Origin: Bacilli bacterium
Lineage (GTDB): Bacteria; Bacillota_I; Bacilli_A; RF39; UBA660
DNA: 11,072 bases
Assembly: GCA_024683115.1 (NCBI GenBank)
Contig: JAIKYM010000129.1
Location: 1 to 11,072, forward strand
Direction of reading: 5' to 3'
A model generated the notes under the pieces. The model made no database searches. It was not told the origin of the DNA and worked only from the letters and a program-made list of their open reading frames with translations. The translations under genes and the position numbers were made by a program. Positions 1 through 7,390 of the stretch are shown one piece after another (the stretch's first letter is position 1; every line of letters starts with the position of its first letter).

Positions 1-3000
1 TAATCCATGTAATTTTAATTCACCATCTGCATTAGTAATAATTTCTTTTCCTTCTTCAAAGCCTTTACCTGTTATTCTAAATGATGAACCAGGTATACTA
101 GCTAAAGTATCCATATCTGTATTCTTAATTAATAAGTCATATCTAACTTCATTTTCAAGATCAACCTTTAATAAATCATTAGTAATATTAATACTTTTAA
201 ATATTCCACTTTCACTACCACTTAATTGTAGAATATCATTTGAGTCACTTATTATTTTAAATTTTTTTGTTTCCTCATCTAATATATATGGAAACATTAC
301 ATCAGATTGTTTTAATTGATAATTTCTATCAACATATAAATCTTCTTCACGTACATATCCATTTGAATTAACAACTAATAATCTAGATTTATTATTATCA
401 TCAATTAATACGTATTTAGCATTAGGTATTTTTCTAGAACTATATTTTTTATAAACATTTAAGTCTAACTTATATTTGATAGCCATTTGAATACCAGCTT
501 TAGCTCCACCTAATTCACGATAAACAAGTCCATCAATAGTATCAGAATTATAATATACACCATGTGTGAAATAAGATGTTTTATTAATTAAAGATTTATC
601 TAGTGGTAATGTTACATCATAAGTAAATACCAAATTTGATTTATCCATAGAATAATTTTCTAGAATAATCATATATGATTTAACAGTACCGAAATCAGTT
701 ATTTCATCTTTTGTCTTCCAATTATTATTTGGATAATTCAAATCATTTGAAGGATTTTCTTCAGTTGAATAATATATTTTCGCATAGTCTCTAACACTTG
801 CAGGTACAGTTATACCATCTGATGTCATAGGTATATTATATTCAGTACCTAAATCAACACCACTTATTTGATATTTATTACCAACAAATCCTACTTTACC
901 AGTAATAATAATATCTCGAATATTTTCAGTAGAATTATTCATTAGCATAATTTCTACTTTAGCATTACTACTATCTTCCAAAGGATTAACATCAGTTATT
1001 TTAGGGGATACTACACTTCTTTCTTGATTATTATTTGTATACGTCTTAATAGTTGTATTAGTTATTACATCTGTTGGAACAACAATAGACATACCTTTGT
1101 AATCATATCCAACCATTTCAGTAGTATTGCCATCTTTATCAGCATCATATTTGTCTGCACTTAAATAACTAGTTATTTTAATATTGTTATTAATCGCATA
1201 TAATTCAACATTAATATTTGCCCCAAAACTTCTTGAATTTGGAGTTAAAATAGCATCTACATATAATTCAAAATCTGATTCAATATCATTAGAAGTAAAT
1301 ACTCTAATTATATTATTACTATCTCCTTCTTCTATTTCATAACCAACTATACTAACATTACTATTATTTGTAGTTATATCAGTTACTTGAACACCAATTA
1401 TAGGATTAGGTAAGGATATTAAGAATATCCCATCTTTAAATCCTTTAGTTAGTCCGTCTGTAGAACCAGTATTAACAGTCATTCGAATGGAAGTATTTTC
1501 ATTTGTTTTTAATGTTCCTGTTGATAATTTTAATGTTGGTCTAGATGAAACATATGACATATATCTAGCAACGCCTTGGTTATCAACAAAATTATAAGGG
1601 TCTGTACTTATTTTTTCACCAGTTGTTTTTGTTGATGAATTAATAGTATTAAAACTATCAAAGCTAGATCTAGTATAATTAGTACCAATAGCAGTATTAT
1701 CTATTTCTTTTGTGATATAAACAGTTAATGCTCCAATACTATCACCAACATTTAAAATAACATTGTTAATAGCACTTGTTTCAATTCTAATCTTTCTTAC
1801 ATCTGTTTCAAATGTATAATCATTAGTCCAATCATCTTTAGTAAATACATGTACTGTTTCGCCTGTTTCATCATTAATTAATTTAATATATCCTGAATCA
1901 CCTAACATCCACGTATTAGTAAATCTAATAGTTTTATATTTTAAGACATTTTTCATAGATGCATTATTATTAAATCTATCATAATTATTATCAGTTATAG
2001 AAAGATTATTTAAATTAATCTTACCGATAGCACACTTTTCAACAGGTCCATTGCAAACCGCACTAGCTGTTGTTGTTATAGTTACATCATATTCAGTAGT
2101 TTCTCTACCATCTAATCCATCTAAAATGTTTAAAGCATCAGTTTTATCAACATAATTTCCACCTGTTGATAATGGTTCACCTATAGATGTATTAGTAACA
2201 AAGTTAATGTATGTAGGATATTCATAACCACCTGATACATCATATTCAGTATTAGTTATATTTGTAGCTCTTACAAGAATCTTATTTGCAACATTTGATA
2301 ATACTGTATCTTGATAATCATCATCTGGATTGTTAAACACTTCATACCAAGCATTAACATTTAAAGGTGGTATTGATATATTATCTTCATATACAGTAGG
2401 ATATTCTAATACTACCTTAAAACTATTATATGAATAACCATTTTTAGTATAATCAGATGCGCTATTAAATATAGCTTGGTCTTTTATAACAGCCTCCCTT
2501 TTACCTGTTAGTTTAAAATTATTTAAATCAGCTTCATAAGTCGTATTAGTTCCAATTATCTTAGCACTAATTGGAGATAAATCATTTAATTTAGGTAAAT
2601 CTATATCTAAGTTAACTGATTTTAATAAACTATCTATATCAACATTAGTTCCAAAGTTATAACTTATTTCTAGATTACCATCTTTATTTTTAGCATTAAT
2701 AGTATAAGTATCATTTATAGTAGCAGTAGGTCCATTTCTTAAATACCAGTCAACATCGTAGAATACTTCTTTTCTTATCCTCTTTGTTTGTCCGTTTTCA
2801 GTAAGGTCAGCTTCAAAAACAATAGAATTTGTTCCCTTAAAAGATGTTATATCATTAGTTAAATTATCTGATAAGTTAAGAAAGAAATCCATGTTTCTTC
2901 CACTTTCAATAGGATTAACCATTAGTATATCTTTAAGATTTGTACTATTAATAGTTTTACCATTTAATGTACCTGAAAATCCTACATTAACATTAGTATT

Positions 3001-3321
3001 TTTGAAAGTAAATTTTATGCCAGATAAATAGGCATCTCCTTCAACACTTAAGATTACTCTTAGTTTTTTATTTTCACCAACAACAATACTATTACCCCTT
3101 CTTTGTTGACCATTTATAACAAAGAAAGCATCGAACTTAACGTTGTCAGTTCCGCTAACATTTTTATCATTTTCATTAACCAAAGCATAACTAGATAATC
3201 TTTTTGGATTACCCACTTCAATAATATCTGAAAAATAATCTTTTTCAGATTTATTATTAACAAATATAGTACCAATTACTAATGCTAGTAATAGTACTAT
3301 TACCACCCTCATCTTTTTCAT
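1..3321 (-). CDS. Large secreted/surface-anchored protein with C-terminal SpaA-like (prealbumin/Cna-B) repeats, partial at 3' end
   Basis: The frame is open for 1107 codons with no stop and runs off the window, so the C-terminus (possibly a sortase signal or membrane anchor) is not seen. The ATG at 3321 is preceded by GGGAG/AAGG Shine-Dalgarno matches, and a TAG lies in frame five codons upstream. Residues 1-22 (MKKMRVVIVLLLALVIGTIF...) are a positively charged start plus a hydrophobic segment, i.e. a signal peptide or signal anchor. The long middle is Asn/Thr/Ser/Ile-rich and beta-like, with alternating polar and hydrophobic strands, and contains one acidic Asp/Asn loop near residues 722-733 (DADKDGN) that could bind calcium. 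Two SpaA-like domains are visible: about 949-1030 (YKLDLNVYKK...IPNAKYVL) and from about 1057 (SIPGSSFRITG...TNADGELKLHGL). The only cysteines I see are C423 and C430. SpaA/Cna-B domains are known from pilins and adhesins; adhesion or cell-envelope decoration is inferred. It has its own promoter. Confidence 0.85.
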   Translation of the reverse strand, partial: MKKMRVVIVLLLALVIGTIFVNNKSEKDYFSDIIEVGNPKRLSSYALVNENDKNVSGTDNVKFDAFFVINGQQRRGNSIVVGENKKLRVILSVEGDAYLSGIKFTFKNTNVNVGFSGTLNGKTINSTNLKDILMVNPIESGRNMDFFLNLSDNLTNDITSFKGTNSIVFEADLTENGQTKRIRKEVFYDVDWYLRNGPTATINDTYTINAKNKDGNLEISYNFGTNVDIDSLLKSVNLDIDLPKLNDLSPISAKIIGTNTTYEADLNNFKLTGKREAVIKDQAIFNSASDYTKNGYSYNSFKVVLEYPTVYEDNISIPPLNVNAWYEVFNNPDDDYQDTVLSNVANKILVRATNITNTEYDVSGGYEYPTYINFVTNTSIGEPLSTGGNYVDKTDALNILDGLDGRETTEYDVTITTTASAVCNGPVEKCAIGKINLNNLSITDNNYDRFNNNASMKNVLKYKTIRFTNTWMLGDSGYIKLINDETGETVHVFTKDDWTNDYTFETDVRKIRIETSAINNVILNVGDSIGALTVYITKEIDNTAIGTNYTRSSFDSFNTINSSTKTTGEKISTDPYNFVDNQGVARYMSYVSSRPTLKLSTGTLKTNENTSIRMTVNTGSTDGLTKGFKDGIFLISLPNPIIGVQVTDITTNNSNVSIVGYEIEEGDSNNIIRVFTSNDIESDFELYVDAILTPNSRSFGANINVELYAINNNIKITSYLSADKYDADKDGNTTEMVGYDYKGMSIVVPTDVITNTTIKTYTNNNQERSVVSPKITDVNPLEDSSNAKVEIMLMNNSTENIRDIIITGKVGFVGNKYQISGVDLGTEYNIPMTSDGITVPASVRDYAKIYYSTEENPSNDLNYPNNNWKTKDEITDFGTVKSYMIILENYSMDKSNLVFTYDVTLPLDKSLINKTSYFTHGVYYNSDTIDGLVYRELGGAKAGIQMAIKYKLDLNVYKKYSSRKIPNAKYVLIDDNNKSRLLVVNSNGYVREEDLYVDRNYQLKQSDVMFPYILDEETKKFKIISDSNDILQLSGSESGIFKSINITNDLLKVDLENEVRYDLLIKNTDMDTLASIPGSSFRITGKGFEEGKEIITNADGELKLHGL

Positions 3322-3354
3322 GTACCTTACTCCCTACTATGCTATTCTAACTAT

Positions 3355-3384
3355 ATTATAGTAGCGAATATTCGTTGATTTCAA
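3355..3384 (-). promoter_or_regulatory. Sigma-A-type promoter of the surface-protein gene, with palindrome in the spacer
   Basis: On the minus strand, TTGAAA (3384-3379) and a consensus TATAAT (3360-3355) are separated by 18 bases, giving a leader of about 27 bases to the ATG at 3321. The spacer contains the perfect 10-bp palindrome CGAATATTCG at 3365-3374. The promoter lies just after the terminator of the mutase operon, so the surface protein is its own transcription unit. Confidence 0.75.
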
Positions 3385-3411
3385 TACTTTACATGTCGTG
3401 TACAGTATAGT

Positions 3412-3442
3412 AAAAAACACCTAGCATATCGCTAGATGTTTT
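3412..3442 (-). terminator. Intrinsic terminator after the phosphohexomutase gene
   Basis: Arms 3431-3442 and 3414-3425 pair around a 5-base loop. On the minus strand the stem is complete with one G-U wobble, whereas on the plus strand that position is a C-A mismatch, which points to minus-strand use. A run of six T follows (3417-3412). It sits two bases after the stop codon at 3444-3446. Confidence 0.8.
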
Positions 3443-3443
3443 A

Positions 3444-4820
3444 TTATTTGCTTATTATTCCGATTACGTCCATGAATTCTTTTTGAATTGCTTGTAATCC
3501 ACGCTTTGTTGTTGCTTCAAATCTAATAGTTACATTAGGTCCTGTATTAGATGCTCTAACTAAAGCCCAAGCCCTATCTTTAATAACTTTAATACCTTCA
3601 GTTTCATCATATTTATAATTACGAGTATCAGCATACTTCTTGATACCTTCAACAATCTTCCACTTCTTTGTATCTGTTGTTTTAACTTTTATTTCATCAG
3701 TATTAAAATACTTTTTCATTTTATTTTTAACTATATCATGTAGACTCTTATTTGTATGAGTTAATACTTCTTGAAATCTTAAACCTGCATATATTCCATC
3801 GTCATATCCAGGATGATTATCTCTAAAGAATATATGATTTGCATATTGTCCACCAAAGATACAATCAAAAGTTATCATCATATCTTCTTGTCTTGCGCTT
3901 GATGACGTAGTATCTATATATACTCCACCAGCATCAATAACAGCATCTCTGATAACATTTGAACATTTAACATCAACTAAAACAGGCTTAGTTCTATCTT
4001 TCTTAATTAATTGAGGAGCAATAACTGACATCATAACATCAGCATCTACTACATTTCCTTTGTTATCAACAATACCAATTCTATCAGCATCTCCATCATA
4101 AGCAAGTCCTATATCAGCACCTACTCTTTTAACTTCCTTACATAAATCTTTTAAATTATCTTTAACATTTGGATCTGGATGATGAAATGGAAAATTAGGA
4201 TTTGAATCAGAATAAATATATGTTACATCAAAAGGTAATTGATCATATACTCTTCTAATAATTGTTGATGCAGTTCCACTTCCACAGTCTATTACACATC
4301 TTAAATGTCTATTACCAAAGTCAAATAGTTTTTCTAAATATTTAACATAAGATGAATCAATATCTAAGTATTCAATCTTACCTTGTTCTCTAACATTTTT
4401 ACATTTATAATCATCTTTTAATAATCTTTGATATATAAAATCTAAGTCTTCATGAGAACAATGTAGGCACTTAGGTCCAAAGAGTTTAAAACCATTGTAG
4501 TCTTTTGGATTATGTGATGCAGTTACCATTATTCCAAAATCTTGTTTTAACTTATGTGATGCAAAGTTTAACATTGGAGTTGTAACTAATCCTAAATAAA
4601 TAACATTGATTCCTGAATAAACTAAACCTTGAATTAAGTTCTTAGTTAATTCAGAACCACCAAATCTATTATCGTGTCCAACTACTACATATTCTTGATT
4701 ATTCTTTTTAGCATATTCTGCAAATACATATCCTAGTTTTAATGCAGTTTCTTCATTAAGTTCTGTTGGATATATACCTCTAATATCTGCTTCTCTTAAT
4801 ATATTTTTATTAACTACCAT
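3444..4820 (-). CDS. Phosphohexomutase family protein (phosphomannomutase/phosphoglucomutase), divergent sugar-binding loop
   Basis: The 458-residue length is normal for the alpha-D-phosphohexomutase superfamily, which interconverts hexose 1- and 6-phosphates through a phosphoserine in the cytoplasm. Visible motifs are the catalytic loop TASHNPKDYNG with Ser102, the Mg loop DGDADR at 242-247, and the phosphate-binding loop RASNTGP at 422-428. The sugar-recognition loop, normally GEMSGH-like, reads GGQYANH at 323-329: the usual Glu is Gln, Ser is Ala and Gly is Asn, with only the final His kept. The preceding segment (304-317), which usually carries a VGH..IK-type motif, reads TTSSSARQED. Start: ATG 4820 with AGGTGG seven bases upstream. 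That Shine-Dalgarno overlaps the stop of the upstream mutase gene (11-base gap), suggesting coupling. Family assignment is firm. Whether the substrate is mannose, glucose or another phosphosugar cannot be read, because the specificity loop is altered; manB/pgm-type names are therefore withheld. Confidence 0.9.
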   Translation of the reverse strand: MVVNKNILREADIRGIYPTELNEETALKLGYVFAEYAKKNNQEYVVVGHDNRFGGSELTKNLIQGLVYSGINVIYLGLVTTPMLNFASHKLKQDFGIMVTASHNPKDYNGFKLFGPKCLHCSHEDLDFIYQRLLKDDYKCKNVREQGKIEYLDIDSSYVKYLEKLFDFGNRHLRCVIDCGSGTASTIIRRVYDQLPFDVTYIYSDSNPNFPFHHPDPNVKDNLKDLCKEVKRVGADIGLAYDGDADRIGIVDNKGNVVDADVMMSVIAPQLIKKDRTKPVLVDVKCSNVIRDAVIDAGGVYIDTTSSSARQEDMMITFDCIFGGQYANHIFFRDNHPGYDDGIYAGLRFQEVLTHTNKSLHDIVKNKMKKYFNTDEIKVKTTDTKKWKIVEGIKKYADTRNYKYDETEGIKVIKDRAWALVRASNTGPNVTIRFEATTKRGLQAIQKEFMDVIGIISK

Positions 4821-4831
4821 ATTTATACCAC

Positions 4832-6346
4832 CTATTCATCCTCTTTAAATAAAGTACCAGATTCTTTCATTTCTTTAGGAATTGCTATATCCATATACTT
4901 TAATATAGTACCAGCAACTTGTGTAATACTTCCTTTATTCTTTAATTTAACATTCTTATCTCTAATAATAAATGGAACAGGATTTGCTGTATGTCCTTTG
5001 TTAGGTGTTCCATCTTCATTAACCATTTCTTCAATATTTCCATGGTCAGATGTTAATACTAATTTATAGAAGTTTTCATCACAAGCATCACATATTAATT
5101 GTAATTCTTCATCTAATATATTTAATGATTCAATAGCTTTGTTAATATCTCCTATATGACCGAATATATCTGGGGCCTCAATGTTAACAAGTATAAAGTT
5201 ATAGTCATGTTCCATACATTTAATAACTTGTTTCCTAATACCTTCAATATTCATTTCAGGATGATATATTGTTTCACTTCTAGGATATGATTCAATTTCA
5301 AAATTATCACATCCTCTTAGTTTTTTATCAGTGCATCCATTGAAATAATATGATAAATTAGAAAACTTATCTTGTTCAGCTATACGTGCTTGTTTTAAGC
5401 CAAGTAATGATAAGTATTGACCAAGTGAATACTCTGCTTCATCTTTATCTATTAAATAAATTAAATTATCAACTTCATCTATAGGTAAAACAGATGCAAC
5501 CTTAAGTCCACTTACTCTATCTATTTTAAACTTATCAAAATCATTATTTAATAAAGCACCTAACGTTTGTCTTGCTCTATCTTCTCTAAAGTTTAGCCAT
5601 AGCATTACATCACCATCTGATAAAGTTGCTTTATCATCAATAATAATTGGTGGAATACTTTCATCAGTTAAATTATTCTTATAACATGTATCTATAGCTC
5701 TTTCATAGTTAGATATCTTAGCACCTTTACCATATACTAATAGTTCAACATATGCTTTAGTCTTTTTATAATCTTCATTACGATCCATAGCATACATTCT
5801 TCCACATATAGATGCTATCTTACCTAGATTTTGTTCATTCATTGTTTCTTCTAGTTCTTTAATATACTTAACAGCAGTTCCATTTGGTACATCTCTACCA
5901 TCTGTTATCGCATGGAAGTATAACTTTTTAACACCCATATTCTTTAAATGAGTTATAAAAGTCTTCATATATCTAATATCCGAATAAACCTTACCATCTG
6001 ATAACATACCAACTAAATGTAAATTACCACCTGAATCTTTTAAATAAGATAATAATTCTATTAATTTTTCATTTTGTTCAATTAAAGTTGATCCTAGATT
6101 ATCATTACAGATTGTTATATCTTGTTTAACTACTTTTCCAGCACCTAACATTAAATGAGATACTTCACAATCTATTGTTTTATCTTCAGGAGTATCTACG
6201 TTTTCACCTGTAGTAACTAAATTTAGATTTGGATATAAATCTAGTAGTTCTTTGTAACAATCCATATTTGCAAGTTCTATTGCATTTCCATCATAATTCT
6301 TACCTACACCAAAACCATCCAAGATAATCATTATTACCTTATTCAT
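4832..6346 (-). CDS. gpmI: Cofactor-independent phosphoglycerate mutase family protein with catalytic Ser replaced by Cys
   Basis: Start chosen at ATG 6346 (504 aa), six bases after AGGTG. An in-frame GTG at 6355 lies inside that Shine-Dalgarno and is unlikely. The protein aligns along its whole length with iPGM (about 510 aa), the 2,3-BPG-independent enzyme converting 3- to 2-phosphoglycerate in glycolysis. Metal ligands are kept: Asp10 (ILDGFG), Asp393 and His397 (PDIFGH), Asp434-His435 (SDHGN), His452 (GHTANPVP). Substrate residues kept: Arg151-Asp152 (DGRDVP), Arg183, Arg189, Arg254, Arg257, Lys327. Oddities: the canonical GNSEVGH catalytic loop reads IDCEVSH, so the nucleophilic Ser is Cys60. 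The usual SDGGVHSH reads SDGKVYSD, replacing the substrate-contact His with Tyr121. It is the first gene of an operon with the phosphohexomutase. The scaffold is certain. The activity is not: it may be a working thiol-based mutase, a phosphatase or mutase on another substrate, or a degenerate paralogue. Confidence 0.85.
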   Translation of the reverse strand: MNKVIMIILDGFGVGKNYDGNAIELANMDCYKELLDLYPNLNLVTTGENVDTPEDKTIDCEVSHLMLGAGKVVKQDITICNDNLGSTLIEQNEKLIELLSYLKDSGGNLHLVGMLSDGKVYSDIRYMKTFITHLKNMGVKKLYFHAITDGRDVPNGTAVKYIKELEETMNEQNLGKIASICGRMYAMDRNEDYKKTKAYVELLVYGKGAKISNYERAIDTCYKNNLTDESIPPIIIDDKATLSDGDVMLWLNFREDRARQTLGALLNNDFDKFKIDRVSGLKVASVLPIDEVDNLIYLIDKDEAEYSLGQYLSLLGLKQARIAEQDKFSNLSYYFNGCTDKKLRGCDNFEIESYPRSETIYHPEMNIEGIRKQVIKCMEHDYNFILVNIEAPDIFGHIGDINKAIESLNILDEELQLICDACDENFYKLVLTSDHGNIEEMVNEDGTPNKGHTANPVPFIIRDKNVKLKNKGSITQVAGTILKYMDIAIPKEMKESGTLFKEDE

Positions 6347-6363
6347 GGGTATCACCTAATAAA

Positions 6364-6372
6364 AGTATACCA
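6364..6372 (-). promoter_or_regulatory. Possible extended -10 promoter for the mutase operon
   Basis: TGGTATACT on the minus strand fits an extended -10 (TGnTATAAT-like), but there is no convincing -35 and the upstream region is occupied by a terminator hairpin. The resulting leader before the AGGTG site would be very short. Some promoter is expected here because the preceding gene ends in a terminator. Confidence 0.35.
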
Positions 6373-6381
6373 TAAATCAAC

Positions 6382-6406
6382 AAAAAAGACATCTTATTAA
6401 GATGTC
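6382..6406 (-). terminator. Intrinsic terminator after the small membrane protein gene
   Basis: Perfect 8-bp arms (GACATCTT / AAGATGTC, 6388-6395 and 6399-6406) with a 3-base loop, plus one further A-T pair at the base. On the minus strand the T run 6387-6382 follows. It starts three bases after the stop codon at 6409-6411. Confidence 0.8.
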
Positions 6407-6408
6407 TA

Positions 6409-6780
6409 TTATTTTTTGAATTGATCTTCTCTTAAATAACTCTTTAATTCTTTAGACATATCAATTGATTCACCAGCGAATTCACATACTAAAGAATCTT
6501 TCTTTTCTACACAGTTTGTAACATGAGTAATCGCATATGCGCCTACTGCCATTAATCCCATAACAAAGATTGCAATAATACCTAATATAAGTCCAACTAC
6601 AAATGTACCAACACTTTCTTTAAGTCCTTTAGCAGCAAACACAATCGCAAGTATTCCTAGTGCTACGCCTACTAAACTTAATATCATGAATACATCCATA
6701 GTTACTGATGTAATCAAGAAAACAGGAATAAATGCACAAGCGCCACAAATAATACCAAATATACCAAATCCTCTATTCAT
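6409..6780 (-). CDS. Small three-pass membrane protein, unknown function
   Basis: The 123-residue protein has three hydrophobic segments at about 5-24, 31-50 and 57-84. The second and third are rich in Gly/Ala with GxxxG-like spacing. A hydrophilic C-terminal tail (about 85-123) carries Cys90 and Cys99, which could form a disulfide if the tail faces outside. Start: ATG 6780 with AGAGG six bases upstream. The general look (short, glycine-rich membrane repeats) resembles DUF4190-type proteins, but I cannot confirm the family. It lies between nrdG and the mutase operon and has its own terminator. In the 102-base gap above it I see only weak promoter matches (for example TATATT with a poor -35), so it may depend partly on read-through from nrdDG. 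I infer no role. Confidence 0.75.
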   Translation of the reverse strand: MNRGFGIFGIICGACAFIPVFLITSVTMDVFMILSLVGVALGILAIVFAAKGLKESVGTFVVGLILGIIAIFVMGLMAVGAYAITHVTNCVEKKDSLVCEFAGESIDMSKELKSYLREDQFKK

Positions 6781-6870
6781 AATATACCTCTTCTTTCTTA
6801 ATTAAATGTTAACAATATCTTACTTATTAGTAAATGAATATAATTATTTCTTACAAACAATTTACAAAGT

Positions 6871-6895
6871 AAAAGAGAATGATTACTCATCCTCT
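6871..6895 (-). terminator. Probable terminator overlapping the 3' end of nrdG, stop codon in the loop
   Basis: Minus-strand arms AGAGGATGA (6895-6887) and TCATTCTCT (6882-6874) pair over nine positions with one G-U wobble, closed by the tetraloop GUAA (GNRA class). The loop contains the nrdG stop codon TAA. The following T tract is short (TTTTAC), so termination may be partial and allow read-through into the small membrane protein gene. Confidence 0.55.
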
Positions 6896-7389
6896 TCATC
6901 TTCAAATAATACAACCTTGCCAGCCTTTAAAGACTTTTTAACATCGATTGCTCTTTGATTAGTTGATCCAGCGTATTTTAATCTAGGATCTCTTAATTCA
7001 TCTTTAAACTGACCATCTACTAAAACATCTAAATAATTAATTACTTCTTGTTTAGATACATAATCTTCATAAGTAAATCCAGACCAAGACCAAAGGCTCT
7101 TATTTGGATATCTTTCTTTAAATGCTTTAGCTAATTTAGTTGTTCCAGGTAAGTTAGTTGGATGCATTGGTTCACCACCAAGCATTGATAAACCAACAAT
7201 ATGATCAGGTGCACATAAATCAAGAATATGTTCTATAGTTTCATCAGTGAATTCTTCACCTTTATCAAAATCCCATGTTTCAGGGTTAAAACAATTCTTG
7301 CAATGGAATGCACAACCTTGGAAGAATATAGATACTCTAACACCTGGACCGTTAGAGATATCCATTTTTCTTATCTTATTATATCTCAT
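6883..7389 (-). CDS. nrdG: Anaerobic ribonucleoside-triphosphate reductase activating protein (radical SAM activase)
   Basis: The 168-residue protein, a usual NrdG length, uses S-adenosylmethionine and a 4Fe-4S cluster to place the glycyl radical on NrdD. The cluster motif is C26-x3-C30-x2-C33 (GCAFHCKNC), followed by the SAM-binding GGEP at 71-74 and the conserved stretches WSGFTYED (102-109) and VDGQFKDELRDP (124-135). The C-terminus is strongly acidic (FEDEEDE). The ATG at 7389 is one base after the nrdD stop codon, with AAGGA inside the nrdD end eight bases upstream, so translation is probably coupled to nrdD. A predicted terminator overlaps its last codons. Confidence 0.95.
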   Translation of the reverse strand: MRYNKIRKMDISNGPGVRVSIFFQGCAFHCKNCFNPETWDFDKGEEFTDETIEHILDLCAPDHIVGLSMLGGEPMHPTNLPGTTKLAKAFKERYPNKSLWSWSGFTYEDYVSKQEVINYLDVLVDGQFKDELRDPRLKYAGSTNQRAIDVKKSLKAGKVVLFEDEEDE

Positions 7390-7390
7390 A

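Noticed and set aside
3390..3404. TACATGTCGTGTACA as a CopY-type or other operator upstream of the surface-protein promoter
   Set aside because: Only four bases at each end pair, with an asymmetric centre, and the spacing does not fit the CopY consensus.
6347..6355. GTG start three codons upstream for the gpmI-family gene
   Set aside because: The GTG is part of the AGGTGA Shine-Dalgarno sequence that is ideally spaced for the ATG at 6346.
6851..6868. Direct repeat TTACAAA downstream of nrdG
   Set aside because: Two 7-base copies in very AT-rich DNA are expected by chance and show no structure.
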